DNA from: Terriglobia bacterium | GTDB lineage: Bacteria > Acidobacteriota > Terriglobia > Bryobacterales > Bryobacteraceae | Direction: 5' to 3' | NCBI GenBank assembly: GCA_020073265.1 | Contig: JAIQFN010000012.1 | Coordinates: forward strand, 48,045 to 112,044 | DNA length: 64,000 nucleotides | Part shown: positions 9,934 through 17,607 of the stretch, one piece after another | Position numbering within the stretch: the first letter of the stretch is position 1 | Layout: the number at the start of each line of letters is the position of its first letter | Notes under the pieces: generated by a model | Seen by the model: only the letters and a program-made list of their open reading frames with translations | Told to the model about the DNA's origin: nothing | Databases searched by the model: none | Translations under genes and position numbers: made by a program

Positions 9934-10815
9934 CTAGTAGCGCAGCGCCATGATGGCGTGCACTCCTCCCAGAACCAGCAAGGCGATGGACAGCGGCACG
10001 TGCACCAGCAGCCAGCCGTGCAGCCAGCGGTAGATTCCAATCTGCCGGTTCATTTGCCGTTCCTCTTCGCAGATGTTTTCGAGATCGTCCAGCACGGCGT
10101 GCACCGGTGTGACGAGCAGTCTGCGAAGCGACTCGAAGACTTCGCGGGCGCGAGTGGCGTCGGCCAGCTCGGCGCGCGGCGCTTCGGGATCGGCCAGGTA
10201 GGGGCGAACTCTGCGCAGGTAGATGTCGCGGAAGCGGGCGCGGTCCTCCTGTTCGATCTCGACCAGCGTGGTGACGGCCGCGGCCGGTTCGTCGGCGATG
10301 GCTTCGGTGTCCATCGGGCCGCAGACGCTCGAGACCAGCTTGTCGGCTTCCTCGCGAAGCTGAGCGCGGACGTGCGGGATCTCTTCGTAAATCGTTTCCA
10401 TCGGGACGCGCTCGGTCATCAGGGTAGGTACGAAGTGCTGGATCAGCGCACCGACCCAGCCGCTCAGGATCACGATGAAGAACAGGATCATCAGCACCGC
10501 GGTCAGCGCGCCGCGAAACGCGAACCCGCCGTGATAGAGGATCAGCAGGAGGCTGAGCGTGCCGAGCCAGATGTGACCGCGCATCCAGGTCTGCGCGCGG
10601 CCGATGCGCCAGGTCGGGACTTTCTTGCGAGCGCCGATCAGGCCGGCGTACAGCATGAGAGCGTAGCCGGTGATGCCAAAGGTCAGGCCGATGGCGCTGC
10701 CGCCGCGGGGGCCGGAGGGGGATTGGACGGCGTAGAGGATGTAGAGGATCGTGGAAACCGCTGCTAGCACGGTGGCTGCGATCACCCAACCGCGGTGGGT
10801 TTTATCGATGCGCAT
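9934..10815 (-). CDS. Diheme cytochrome b-like membrane subunit
   Basis: This gene encodes 293 residues with five predicted membrane helices (about 11-30, 41-62, 80-100, 104-128 and 268-290) and a long helical charged loop (about 130-262). His81 and His95 lie in helix 3 and His272 and His286 in helix 5. Both pairs are 14 residues apart, the spacing by which two helices bind two stacked b hemes in quinone-reactive cytochromes. The start at 10815 is favoured over 10836 because AGGTGG lies six bases upstream. It sits between the iron-sulfur and decaheme genes, so it is probably the link between cytoplasmic clusters, quinone and periplasmic hemes. The heme ligation is inferred from spacing only. 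Confidence 0.7.
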   Translation of the reverse strand: MRIDKTHRGWVIAATVLAAVSTILYILYAVQSPSGPRGGSAIGLTFGITGYALMLYAGLIGARKKVPTWRIGRAQTWMRGHIWLGTLSLLLILYHGGFAFRGALTAVLMILFFIVILSGWVGALIQHFVPTLMTERVPMETIYEEIPHVRAQLREEADKLVSSVCGPMDTEAIADEPAAAVTTLVEIEQEDRARFRDIYLRRVRPYLADPEAPRAELADATRAREVFESLRRLLVTPVHAVLDDLENICEEERQMNRQIGIYRWLHGWLLVHVPLSIALLVLGGVHAIMALRY

Positions 10816-10828
10816 AAAAGTCCACCTG

Positions 10829-10850
10829 GCGTTCACACGAGTGTGAACGC
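10829..10850. repeat. Intercistronic hairpin with GTGTGAACGC arm
   Basis: A perfect 9-base stem, GCGTTCACA / TGTGAACGC, with the 4-base loop CGAG. It lies between the iron-sulfur gene and the cytochrome b gene, directly before the latter's Shine-Dalgarno site (10822-10827). GC-rich imperfect repeats follow to 10873. The 10-mer GTGTGAACGC recurs at 14757-14766 in the promoter region of the same operon. It could be a processing or translation-control hairpin, a protein-binding site or a REP-like repeat. Confidence 0.5.
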
Positions 10851-10875
10851 GGCACGCACGAGCGCGTGCGCCACG

Positions 10876-13032
10876 TCATGTCAGCGATCTCCTGGTTTCG
10901 GTTTCGAGCGGCGTTCCGAGCCAGCGGAAAAATTCGTTCGGGTCCACGCGATGGCAGGCGTCGTGCGGGCAGGCGTAGACGCAGGTCGGCTCGGCGTGCT
11001 CGGTGCACAGGTCGCAGGAAGTGGCTTTCTGTTTGACCACTGCGATCTGGCGGCCCGGATTGGCTGGGTCGTCCTCGAGCACGTTGAACGGATGCAGATT
11101 GATGTTGCCGTACGGGCAATTCTTGGCGCACAGGCCGCAGCCGATGCACCAGTTCTCGATGATCACTTCGAGCGAATTGCGGCGGCGGATGGAGCCGACC
11201 GGACAGCCGACCATGCACAATGGGTCGCGGCAGTGCCGGCAGGACGTGGCCACCAGGTACTTGTCGAAGCGCTGGCCTTCACGGACCAGTCGCGTCACGC
11301 CCTCGTGGGCGTCGGCACAGGCTCGCACGCAGGCGTCGCAGCGCGTGCAACGCTCCAGATCCATCACCAGCAGGCTCTGCGCTTCCATGAGGCCCTGTGT
11401 CAGGAAGTCGTCGAGCGGCATGCTGGTTGCAGTGGCCAGGCGCTGCCGGTTTTGTTCCGTGCGCTCGTAGGCCAGCCGCTCCAGGTTCTGGCGGACATCC
11501 GGGAACTGCTCCACCATCTGATGGAACTCTTCGGCGTGGATGCGCACCAGTTCGACGTGATCGAGCGCCGTGCAGGTAGCGGTGCGGCGGCCTTCGCCCA
11601 GGAGTCCGATTTCGCCGAAATATCCGCCGCGGCCGAGATACGCAAGCACCAGTTCGCCGCCCGGATGCGGCTCCGACACCTTCACGAAACCGAGACGAAC
11701 CAGGTAGAAACTGTCGGCGATGTCGCCCTGCCGGCAAATCACGTCGCCCTTGGTGTGGCGAACCAGCTCCACCTTGTTTCGCAGCACATCGATGAACTCA
11801 GGCGTCAGCGACGCGAACATCGGCACGCTGCGCAGATGATCGTCGAGGGCGCGCTTGCGATAGTTGGCGTCGAGCTGAGCCTTGAGCGTCTTGTTGCGCT
11901 GGATGATGTCGAGGACGTTGCGCAGCATCTCGAACATCACGCAGTCGGTGGCCGCCCGTACCGTGGCCGAGCGCGGGTACAGGCTCATGCAGGTCATTTC
12001 GCCGAACAGATCGCCGGGGCCCAGCGTGGCGACGGGGTTGTCGTACGGCAGATCCACGGGAGCATCGATGGGAATGCTGCGGCGAGCGCCTTCCTCCTCG
12101 CGGCGTTCCTGTTGCCGTCCCGCCAAACGGCTGGTCAATTTGCTGAAGAATCCGGTGGCGCCACCCTGCGTCTGCACGTGCGCGAGCGGCGTGGCAAGGA
12201 AGACCTGCGCCTGGCCCTCGAGAATGTAGAACGCTGTCGAACCATACTCGCCTTCGCGGCAGACGATCTCGCCCTTGCGGTAATGGCGGCGGACAACGGC
12301 GTTCTTGTTCAGCTCCAGGAACGTGCCCGAAACCTTCTGGAAGTAGGAGAGCTGCTGCAGCTCTTCGACGTCCACCGGCTCGCCCGGCAGGACGGTTTTC
12401 ACCACGCTCTTGTTGGTGAGGGCGCCGGTGGGGCACGAGACCATGCACTCGCCGCAGGACACGCAGGAGGAATTGCCCATCGGCAGGTTGTAGTCGAAGG
12501 CGATGCCTGCCCAAAACCCCTTGCCGCGGCGGCCGAGCACATCGTTGTGGCGGATTTCGTCGCAGCCGCGGATGCAGCGGTCGCAGAGAATGCAGGCTTC
12601 GTGATCGACCGCGATGACGAGCGAGGAATTGTCCTGACCGCGCGGCGAGAGGCGCCGGGGAAAGCGCGGCTGCGTGATGCCTTCCAGGCGCGCCAGGGTC
12701 TCCAGCTCGCAGTCGTTGGATTGGCGCTGGCGGGCACAGGGGCTGGGATGATCGGCCATCAGCAGCTCGATGAGCGTTCGGCGAGCGCGCGTGACCTTCT
12801 CGGAATTCGTGGTCACCACCATCTTGTCCTCGGCCTGGCGCACGCACGCGGCGCTGAGGACGCGGCCGCCCGCCTCTACCACGCAAACTCGGCAGACGCC
12901 CACCGGAGTCTCGTTCTGCTGATGGCACAGCGTGGGGATCGGGATGCCGTGCATTCGGGCGGCGTCGAAGATGGTGGTGCCGGCCGGGACTGAGACTGCG
13001 GCGCCGTCGATGGTGAGGTGGACGTCGCTCAT
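10876..13032 (-). CDS. Iron-sulfur electron-transfer protein: NuoG/HoxU-like head, two cyclic-nucleotide-binding domains, four-cluster ferredoxin tail
   Basis: The product has 718 residues. An N-terminal 2Fe-2S domain uses Cys36, 47, 50 and 63. The NuoG-type HxxxCxxCxxxxxC segment is present at 95-108, but the second Cys is Gln102. Two 4Fe-4S motifs follow (Cys147/150/153/157 and 190/193/196/200). Two cNMP-binding domains come next: about 243-375, with a basic insert at about 283-332 and an FGEM cassette, and about 405-515, with the FGEI-GLL-RTAT cassette. The tail (from about 555) has four more Cys quartets as in DmsB/HybA: 562/565/568/572, 598/601/606/610, 629/632/635/639 and 673/676/684/688. 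It starts at 13032 and shares ATGA with the NuoEF-like gene. It probably relays electrons from the flavin subunit to the membrane subunit. Confidence 0.85.
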   Translation of the reverse strand: MSDVHLTIDGAAVSVPAGTTIFDAARMHGIPIPTLCHQQNETPVGVCRVCVVEAGGRVLSAACVRQAEDKMVVTTNSEKVTRARRTLIELLMADHPSPCARQRQSNDCELETLARLEGITQPRFPRRLSPRGQDNSSLVIAVDHEACILCDRCIRGCDEIRHNDVLGRRGKGFWAGIAFDYNLPMGNSSCVSCGECMVSCPTGALTNKSVVKTVLPGEPVDVEELQQLSYFQKVSGTFLELNKNAVVRRHYRKGEIVCREGEYGSTAFYILEGQAQVFLATPLAHVQTQGGATGFFSKLTSRLAGRQQERREEEGARRSIPIDAPVDLPYDNPVATLGPGDLFGEMTCMSLYPRSATVRAATDCVMFEMLRNVLDIIQRNKTLKAQLDANYRKRALDDHLRSVPMFASLTPEFIDVLRNKVELVRHTKGDVICRQGDIADSFYLVRLGFVKVSEPHPGGELVLAYLGRGGYFGEIGLLGEGRRTATCTALDHVELVRIHAEEFHQMVEQFPDVRQNLERLAYERTEQNRQRLATATSMPLDDFLTQGLMEAQSLLVMDLERCTRCDACVRACADAHEGVTRLVREGQRFDKYLVATSCRHCRDPLCMVGCPVGSIRRRNSLEVIIENWCIGCGLCAKNCPYGNINLHPFNVLEDDPANPGRQIAVVKQKATSCDLCTEHAEPTCVYACPHDACHRVDPNEFFRWLGTPLETETRRSLT

Positions 13033-14708
13033 AGCGCCCTCTCGGGATGCATCGGACAGACGCCTTCCGGACAGCGCTTGTCGTAAATGTGAGACTCGAT
13101 CTCCGGGCGGAAGTGCTGCATCACGGAGCTTAACGGCGCGTGCGCGAATTGGCCTAGGCCGCAAATGGAAGCCAGCTTCAACGCTTCGGTGATGTCTTCG
13201 ATCATCGGCAGATCAGCGGCAGAACCCTTTCCCTGCGTCCATCCGGTCAGGATGTCGACCAGTTTCTGCGATCCCATGCGGCATGGCACGCATTTCCCGC
13301 AGGACTCATTGCGGAAGAATTTCACCGCATTCAAAGCCATGTCGAGCATGCATCGGCCCTCGGCGCAGATCACGATAGCACCCGATCCTAGCATCGATCC
13401 GGCCGCAGCCAGGGATTTGAAGTCCAGGCGCACCTCGGCCATGGAGGCCGGCAGGTATCCGGACGAAGGTCCCGACGGCGCGAAGGCCTTTAGCTTTCTG
13501 CCGCCCGTGATGCCGCCGGCCAGGTTGAAAATAACTTCCGACATCGGCAGGCCCATGGGAATCTCGAAAATGCCCGGATTGCGAACGTCGCCGCTGATGC
13601 CGACGAACTTCAGTCCCGCCGCGCCGCCCTGGCCCTGCGCCTTGTACCAGTCCACGCCGTTGACCAGAATCTGCGGGACGTTGGCAAAAGTTTCGACGTT
13701 GTTGAGCGCGGTCGGCTTGTTGAAGACTCCGTGGGTCACCGGGAATGGCGGCTTGTTGCGCGGCTCGGCGCGTTTGCCTTCAATGGCCTCGATGAGAGCG
13801 CTCTCCTCGCCGCAGATATATCCGCCGGGACTGATGAACAGTTCCAGGTCGAACGCGAGACCGGAACCGGCCACGCTGGAGCCGAGCAGACCTTCCTGGT
13901 AACAGCGGTCGATCTCCTCGCGCAGCACGTGCTCGGGTCCTTCGTACTCGTGGCGCAGGTACAGGATGCCTTTCTGCGCCCCTGTTACCAGGCCGGCGAG
14001 AATCATGCCCTCGATCACCAGGTGCGGCAGGTTCTGCATGATGAAACGATCCTTGATGGTGCCGGGTTCGCTCTCGTCGGCGTTGCAGACGACGTATTTC
14101 TCGGGACCGGGCGCCTTACGCACCGCTTCCCACTTGATTCCGGTGGGGAATCCGGCGCCGCCAAGTCCGCTCAGGCCGCTGGCTTTCAACTGCGCGATCA
14201 CGCCGTCCCAGTCGCGGGTTTGGACGACCTTCCGAACGGCGCCATAGCGCTCCGCATCGTGATAGGGATCCGAAGCCAGGCCATTGACTCGCGCGTCGGC
14301 AGGCATGTGTGGGAGGCTGCTGCCGCCCAGCGCCGTCAGCACCAGCGCCTCGGCTTGGGCGGGGGTTACGTTGCGGTAGATGTGGTCATTGATCGAAACC
14401 GCCGGACCGCCGTCGCACTGGCCCAGGCAGGACACTTCGCCGATTTTCAGATCGCTTTCGCTCATGCCCTGGAAGCGCTGCTTCAGCCCCACGCGCAGAT
14501 CGTCGGCGCCGCACAGGTGGCAGGACATGTCCGCGCACACCCGTAGCGTCACCTTGGGCGGAGGCGCGAGATGGAAGTGAGGATAGAAGTCGGCCACACC
14601 GTGGATGCGGTAGAGCGGAACCTCGGTGCGCTTGGAGAGCGCCTCCAGTTGCTCGCCCGGCAGGTAGCCGTATTGTTCTTGGATCGCTCTCAGGTCGTCG
14701 AAAAGCAA
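13029..14708 (-). CDS. NuoE-NuoF fusion, NAD(P)H-oxidising flavoprotein subunit
   Basis: The product has 559 residues. The NuoE-like part (1-115) has the thioredoxin-fold 2Fe-2S ligands Cys58, Cys63, Cys94 and Cys98. The NuoF-like part has the Gly-rich NAD/FMN loop GLSGLGGAGFPTGIKW (from 178), the FMN-binding ESEPGTIKDR and a C-terminal 4Fe-4S motif (CGKCVPCRMG, then a distant CGLGQ). It should oxidise NADH or NADPH on FMN and pass electrons to clusters, as in HoxEF or formate-dehydrogenase diaphorases. No other Nuo genes are present, so it is not complex I itself. The TTG start at 14708 is supported by GAGGCGAG just upstream and a perfect TATAAT box at 14739-14744. It is the first gene of a four-gene operon. 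Confidence 0.9.
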   Translation of the reverse strand: MLFDDLRAIQEQYGYLPGEQLEALSKRTEVPLYRIHGVADFYPHFHLAPPPKVTLRVCADMSCHLCGADDLRVGLKQRFQGMSESDLKIGEVSCLGQCDGGPAVSINDHIYRNVTPAQAEALVLTALGGSSLPHMPADARVNGLASDPYHDAERYGAVRKVVQTRDWDGVIAQLKASGLSGLGGAGFPTGIKWEAVRKAPGPEKYVVCNADESEPGTIKDRFIMQNLPHLVIEGMILAGLVTGAQKGILYLRHEYEGPEHVLREEIDRCYQEGLLGSSVAGSGLAFDLELFISPGGYICGEESALIEAIEGKRAEPRNKPPFPVTHGVFNKPTALNNVETFANVPQILVNGVDWYKAQGQGGAAGLKFVGISGDVRNPGIFEIPMGLPMSEVIFNLAGGITGGRKLKAFAPSGPSSGYLPASMAEVRLDFKSLAAAGSMLGSGAIVICAEGRCMLDMALNAVKFFRNESCGKCVPCRMGSQKLVDILTGWTQGKGSAADLPMIEDITEALKLASICGLGQFAHAPLSSVMQHFRPEIESHIYDKRCPEGVCPMHPERAL

Positions 14709-14738
14709 CGCTCGCCTCGCGGGGTGTTACGAAGGTTC

Positions 14739-14767
14739 ATTATAGGCCAGGCGTTCGTGTGAACGCA
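14739..14767 (-). promoter_or_regulatory. Promoter of the electron-transfer operon with a palindrome over the -35 region
   Basis: Read in reverse, TATAAT (14744-14739) lies 17 bases after TGCGTT (14767-14762), a weak -35. The 16-base palindrome GCGTTC-ACAC-GAACGC (14751-14766) covers the -35 and spacer, so a bound protein could control transcription. One strand carries the 10-mer GTGTGAACGC also found in the hairpin inside the operon. The expected transcript would have a leader of about 20-25 bases before the TTG start. Confidence 0.5.
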
Positions 14768-14819
14768 GCAAGTGGATCGGGCCTCAGGTGTTAAACTGAG
14801 TCTTCTTCGGTGAGATCGA

Positions 14820-15248
14820 GTGGACGTTAGACAGATTGTGCTGGTGATGGCCGGGGCGGCGTTGCTATTGGCGGCCGGTTCCAAGTCCGTTTGGGACGGC
14901 GTCTATACCGAGCAGCAGGCCAAGCGCGGCCAACCGTTGTATCGCGAGCACTGCGAGGATTGTCACGGAGAAGAGCTGGAGGGTGACGCTGAGGCGCCTC
15001 CGCTTTCCGGCGGCGAGTTCCTCATCAATTGGGACGGGCAAGCGCTCGGCAGCCTGTACCTGAGAATCCATCGAGACATGCCGTTGAACAAGGATGCGGG
15101 CAGACTGAGCCCGTCCGTCAGCGCCGACCTGCTGGCGTTCATCCTGAGCGTCAACCACTTTCCCCCCGGGAGGACGGAGCTGCCGCCGCGCGCCGAAGTC
15201 TTGAACGAGATTCGCTTCGAGTCGGCGAAACCGGACCAGAAGCGTTAA
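14820..15248 (+). CDS. Small monoheme c-type cytochrome
   Basis: This gene encodes 142 residues from a GTG start with GGTGAG a few bases upstream. An N-terminal signal or anchor helix (about 5-22) is followed by a class I cytochrome c domain: GQPLYREHCEDCHGEEL gives the CEDCH heme site (about residues 46-50), and MPLNKDAGRLSP provides a candidate distal Met. It is divergent from the electron-transfer operon, separated by about 110 bases, and is a likely soluble or tethered periplasmic partner of it. A TAAACT box (14792-14797) is a possible -10. The family is that of generic c-type cytochromes, with no specific reaction visible. Confidence 0.8.
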   Translation: MDVRQIVLVMAGAALLLAAGSKSVWDGVYTEQQAKRGQPLYREHCEDCHGEELEGDAEAPPLSGGEFLINWDGQALGSLYLRIHRDMPLNKDAGRLSPSVSADLLAFILSVNHFPPGRTELPPRAEVLNEIRFESAKPDQKR

Positions 15249-15256
15249 GCGGCGGA

Positions 15257-16369
15257 CTAGCTGGCGGACTTGCCGGGGCCGGCGCCGACCAGCGGAAGGG
15301 AGGCGTCGGGTGTCAGCAGCCGGATATTGTTCCCACCCAATTCCCAGCCCGCCTCCATCAAACGGTCGGGCGAGGCGCTGAACACGATCTGGAATACGTT
15401 GCGCTCATGGGAAGCGGGGAGCGCCGCCCCGGTTCTCGGAGAGACGATCGCCAGATATTTCAGAATGGTGTAAACGTTGGCCTCCTCCGGAAGTTGCCAG
15501 TCCACTTCCTGGGTGCGGAACCGGACTCTCGATCCACGCTGCGTCATGTTCCAGGCGAGGAACGCGCAACAGTCCACCATGGATTCGAACCAGGCGGCCT
15601 GGTCGGCGGGAACGTTGAGGTCCAGGAAAAAAGCGACGGCCTGTTCCTGGTCGCGCGCGAATTCGCGGACCTGCAGATCGCCGGTGTGGGCGGTCGCCTT
15701 CCAGTCGACGTGCCGCGCGCTCTCCGACAGTTCGTACGGACGGATGCGATAGAAGTCGTGGCCTTGGCCGCGATAAAAGGACGCGATCTCCCCTTGCAGC
15801 GAGATCAGCAGGTCCTCGAAGCCGGGTTGGGGATCGATGGATGGATAGACCAGCACCTCGCGCGCCAGCAAAACGCTGACGCGGCGTTCGGCGAAACCAA
15901 ACGGAAAGCGCGTGGAGAAGCGGAAGCTGTTTTGACGATACGAGCCGCGCCGCGCGAAGAACAGCTCGACCGGGGCTTCCACCCGCGCCGCGCCGGGGAT
16001 CACCGGAAAATAGAGCGGCGCCGAAAGCCCGCTTTCGCTCGTGGCCGTGAGATGGATGGAGAACGACGGCATCCAGCCCTTGGTGTTGCGGATCACGATG
16101 CGGCCCATTTGTTTGCGGCCCGCGCAGATGTGCTCGGGAAGCTGGAAATCCAGCTCCAGGCCGGCCAGCGACAGGCGGCTGATGAAGTCGGAGACCAGCA
16201 GCGTGGCGAGCAGGACCGCGAGGATCAGGAACAGCAGGTTGTTGGCCGAGGCGAAGGCAGCCAGCGCCACCAGCACGCACGTCATGGTGAACAGCAGGCC
16301 GAGGCGCGTCACCTGCTGGCGCGTACCGAGATCGAGGGCGGATTGCAGACGAGACCACGCGCCGGACAT
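15257..16369 (-). CDS. DUF58 domain-containing membrane protein
   Basis: The product has 370 residues. Two membrane helices (about 22-41 and 43-62) precede an immunoglobulin-like region and the DUF58 core, recognised by YRIRPYELSESARHVDWKAT (about residues 210-229) and LQVREFARDQEQ. DUF58 proteins usually accompany a MoxR ATPase and VWA proteins in assembly or chaperone modules. None is adjacent here, so the partner must lie elsewhere. The ATG at 16369 lies only about 17 bases after the 3' end of the RNase P RNA gene on the same strand, with no evident terminator between them, so read-through from rnpB is possible. Confidence 0.85.
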   Translation of the reverse strand: MSGAWSRLQSALDLGTRQQVTRLGLLFTMTCVLVALAAFASANNLLFLILAVLLATLLVSDFISRLSLAGLELDFQLPEHICAGRKQMGRIVIRNTKGWMPSFSIHLTATSESGLSAPLYFPVIPGAARVEAPVELFFARRGSYRQNSFRFSTRFPFGFAERRVSVLLAREVLVYPSIDPQPGFEDLLISLQGEIASFYRGQGHDFYRIRPYELSESARHVDWKATAHTGDLQVREFARDQEQAVAFFLDLNVPADQAAWFESMVDCCAFLAWNMTQRGSRVRFRTQEVDWQLPEEANVYTILKYLAIVSPRTGAALPASHERNVFQIVFSASPDRLMEAGWELGGNNIRLLTPDASLPLVGAGPGKSAS

Positions 16370-16386
16370 ACAACTATTGTCGCGCG

Positions 16387-16785
16387 ATGGGCCTGCGCGG
16401 ACTATAAGCCGGTTTCTGTACCCCGAAGGGCGGCGATCATTCCTCTGGGCCAGCCATTACTGACTGGCTCGTGCGACCTACCCGAGAGTCGAACGGAGCG
16501 GGCCGCTCCTTCTCTCCTATTTGGTCTTGCTCCGCATGGGGTTTACCCTGCCGGACGAATTACTCCGCCCGCGGTGCGCTCTTACCGCACCATTTCACCC
16601 TTACCGTCAACCCAAGCCGAAACCTGGGCCGGCGGCGGTATATTTTCTGTGGCACTTTCCGTGAGACTCGCTTGAACGAATCTCCCCGGCCGTTAGCCGG
16701 CATGCTGCCCTATGGAGACCGGACTTTCCTCCCGGTCGGCGGTTTGAACCACTTCCCAGGCGACCACCCGTCCTAACAGGCCCAC
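16387..16785 (-). ncRNA. rnpB: RNase P RNA, bacterial class A
   Basis: The reverse strand carries the diagnostic conserved segment GAGGAAAGTCCGG followed by CTCCATAGGGCAGCATGCCG (centred near 16715), then GGTAAGGGTGAAA and GGTAAGAGCGCACCGCG, AGGGTAAACCCC, and the 3' ACAGAAACCGGCTTATAG (centred near 16415). The ends are set by the P1 helix: GGGCCTG (16783-16777) can pair with CAGGCCC (16395-16389). Size is about 400 nt, as expected. It is the catalytic RNA that trims tRNA 5' leaders. This accounts for the protein-free stretch between the DUF58 and crcB genes. Confidence 0.96.
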
Positions 16786-16864
16786 TCTTATTCTCTCAAA
16801 ACGCTGAAGCGCGCGGCGCTGCTTCGCAACTTGGATACAATGGCCTTTCTCGGGAAAGCTCACG

Positions 16865-17251
16865 ATGGTTTACTTGTGGATCGCGCTGGGAAGCGCTTTG
16901 GGCGGGGCAGCGCGCTATTGGTGCTATGGTTTCGCCGCGCGCCTAGTTGGGGAAACATTCCCGTGGGGCACGCTGGCGGTGAACGTAATCGGCTGTTCGT
17001 TCATCGGCCTGTTCGCGTCGCTCACCGGACCGGAAGGGCGCTGGCTGGCGCCGTCTTCGTTTCGGATGTTTGTCATGACGGGAATCTGCGGCGGGTACAC
17101 CACCTTTTCCACCTTCAGCCTGGAGACGTTGAACCTGGCGCGCGATGGGCAGTGGTTCAAGGCGTCGGCGAACGTGGCGGCGTCGCTGCTGCTGTGCCTG
17201 GTGGGAGTCTGGCTGGGCCACTCGGTCGCGACTGTGTTGAACGAGAGATAA
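16865..17251 (+). CDS. crcB: Fluoride ion exporter CrcB/Fluc
   Basis: This gene encodes 128 residues with four membrane helices, the normal size of a Fluc channel subunit. The family signatures are present: GGAARYW (about 13-19), the polar-track NVIG near residue 40 and GGYTTFSTFS (about 75-84), whose Thr and Phe residues line the fluoride path. Two antiparallel copies form the channel that lets fluoride leave the cytoplasm. The leader (16785-16864) does not fold by eye into the fluoride riboswitch consensus. A TACAAT box lies at 16836-16841. The DUF190 gene follows after 4 bases, a common pairing. Confidence 0.95.
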   Translation: MVYLWIALGSALGGAARYWCYGFAARLVGETFPWGTLAVNVIGCSFIGLFASLTGPEGRWLAPSSFRMFVMTGICGGYTTFSTFSLETLNLARDGQWFKASANVAASLLLCLVGVWLGHSVATVLNER

Positions 17252-17255
17252 AGCC

Positions 17256-17597
17256 ATGCAAATTCCACGGGACGCGGTTCTGTTGAGGATCTTTCTTGGG
17301 GAGAACGACCGCTTCGAGCACGCGCCGCTGTACGAAGCCATCGTGCTCAAGGCGCGCGAGATGCATCTGGGCGGCGCCACGGTGTTGCGCGGGCCGATGG
17401 GATTCGGGCATTCCAGTCGCCTGCACACCACCAAGATTCTGCGGCTCTCCGAGGATCTGCCGTTCGTCATTGAGATCGTCGACAGCGAAGAGAAGATCAA
17501 CGCGTTCCTGCCGGTGCTGGATCAGATGATGGGCAGCGGTCTGGTGACCATCGAGAAAGTCAAGGTGTTGCAGTACGGCACCGGGCGCGCCGAGTAA
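17256..17597 (+). CDS. DUF190 (PII-like) protein linked to CrcB
   Basis: The product has 113 residues. It starts MQIPRDAVLLRIFLGENDRF and contains the DUF190 hallmarks LYEAIVLKAREMHLGGATVL and RGPMGFG, then LRLSEDLPFVIEIVDSEEKI. These proteins adopt a PII-like ferredoxin fold and are nearly always next to crcB, where they are thought to sense a ligand or stress and modulate fluoride export; the ligand is not established. The 4-base spacing from crcB and the GAGA upstream of the ATG indicate one transcript. It converges on the MbfA-like gene with 10 bases between stops. Confidence 0.9.
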   Translation: MQIPRDAVLLRIFLGENDRFEHAPLYEAIVLKAREMHLGGATVLRGPMGFGHSSRLHTTKILRLSEDLPFVIEIVDSEEKINAFLPVLDQMMGSGLVTIEKVKVLQYGTGRAE

Positions 17598-17607
17598 GTC
17601 GCGCGTT

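Noticed and set aside
10795..12993. Open frame of 732 codons on the plus strand
   Set aside because: Antisense to the iron-sulfur protein; composition is His/Ala/Arg-rich with no motif. The opposite strand carries the Cys-quartet motifs.
13029..14708. Respiratory complex I locus
   Set aside because: Only NuoE-, NuoF- and part of NuoG-like sequences are present; no proton-pumping or quinone-site subunits are in the window.
15029..16675. Open frame of 548 codons on the plus strand
   Set aside because: Crosses the monoheme cytochrome gene in another frame, the DUF58 gene antisense and part of the RNase P RNA, so it cannot be a real protein gene.
16785..16864. Fluoride riboswitch before crcB
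   Set aside because: The leader does not show the conserved riboswitch core; the upstream conserved RNA is RNase P RNA on the other strand.
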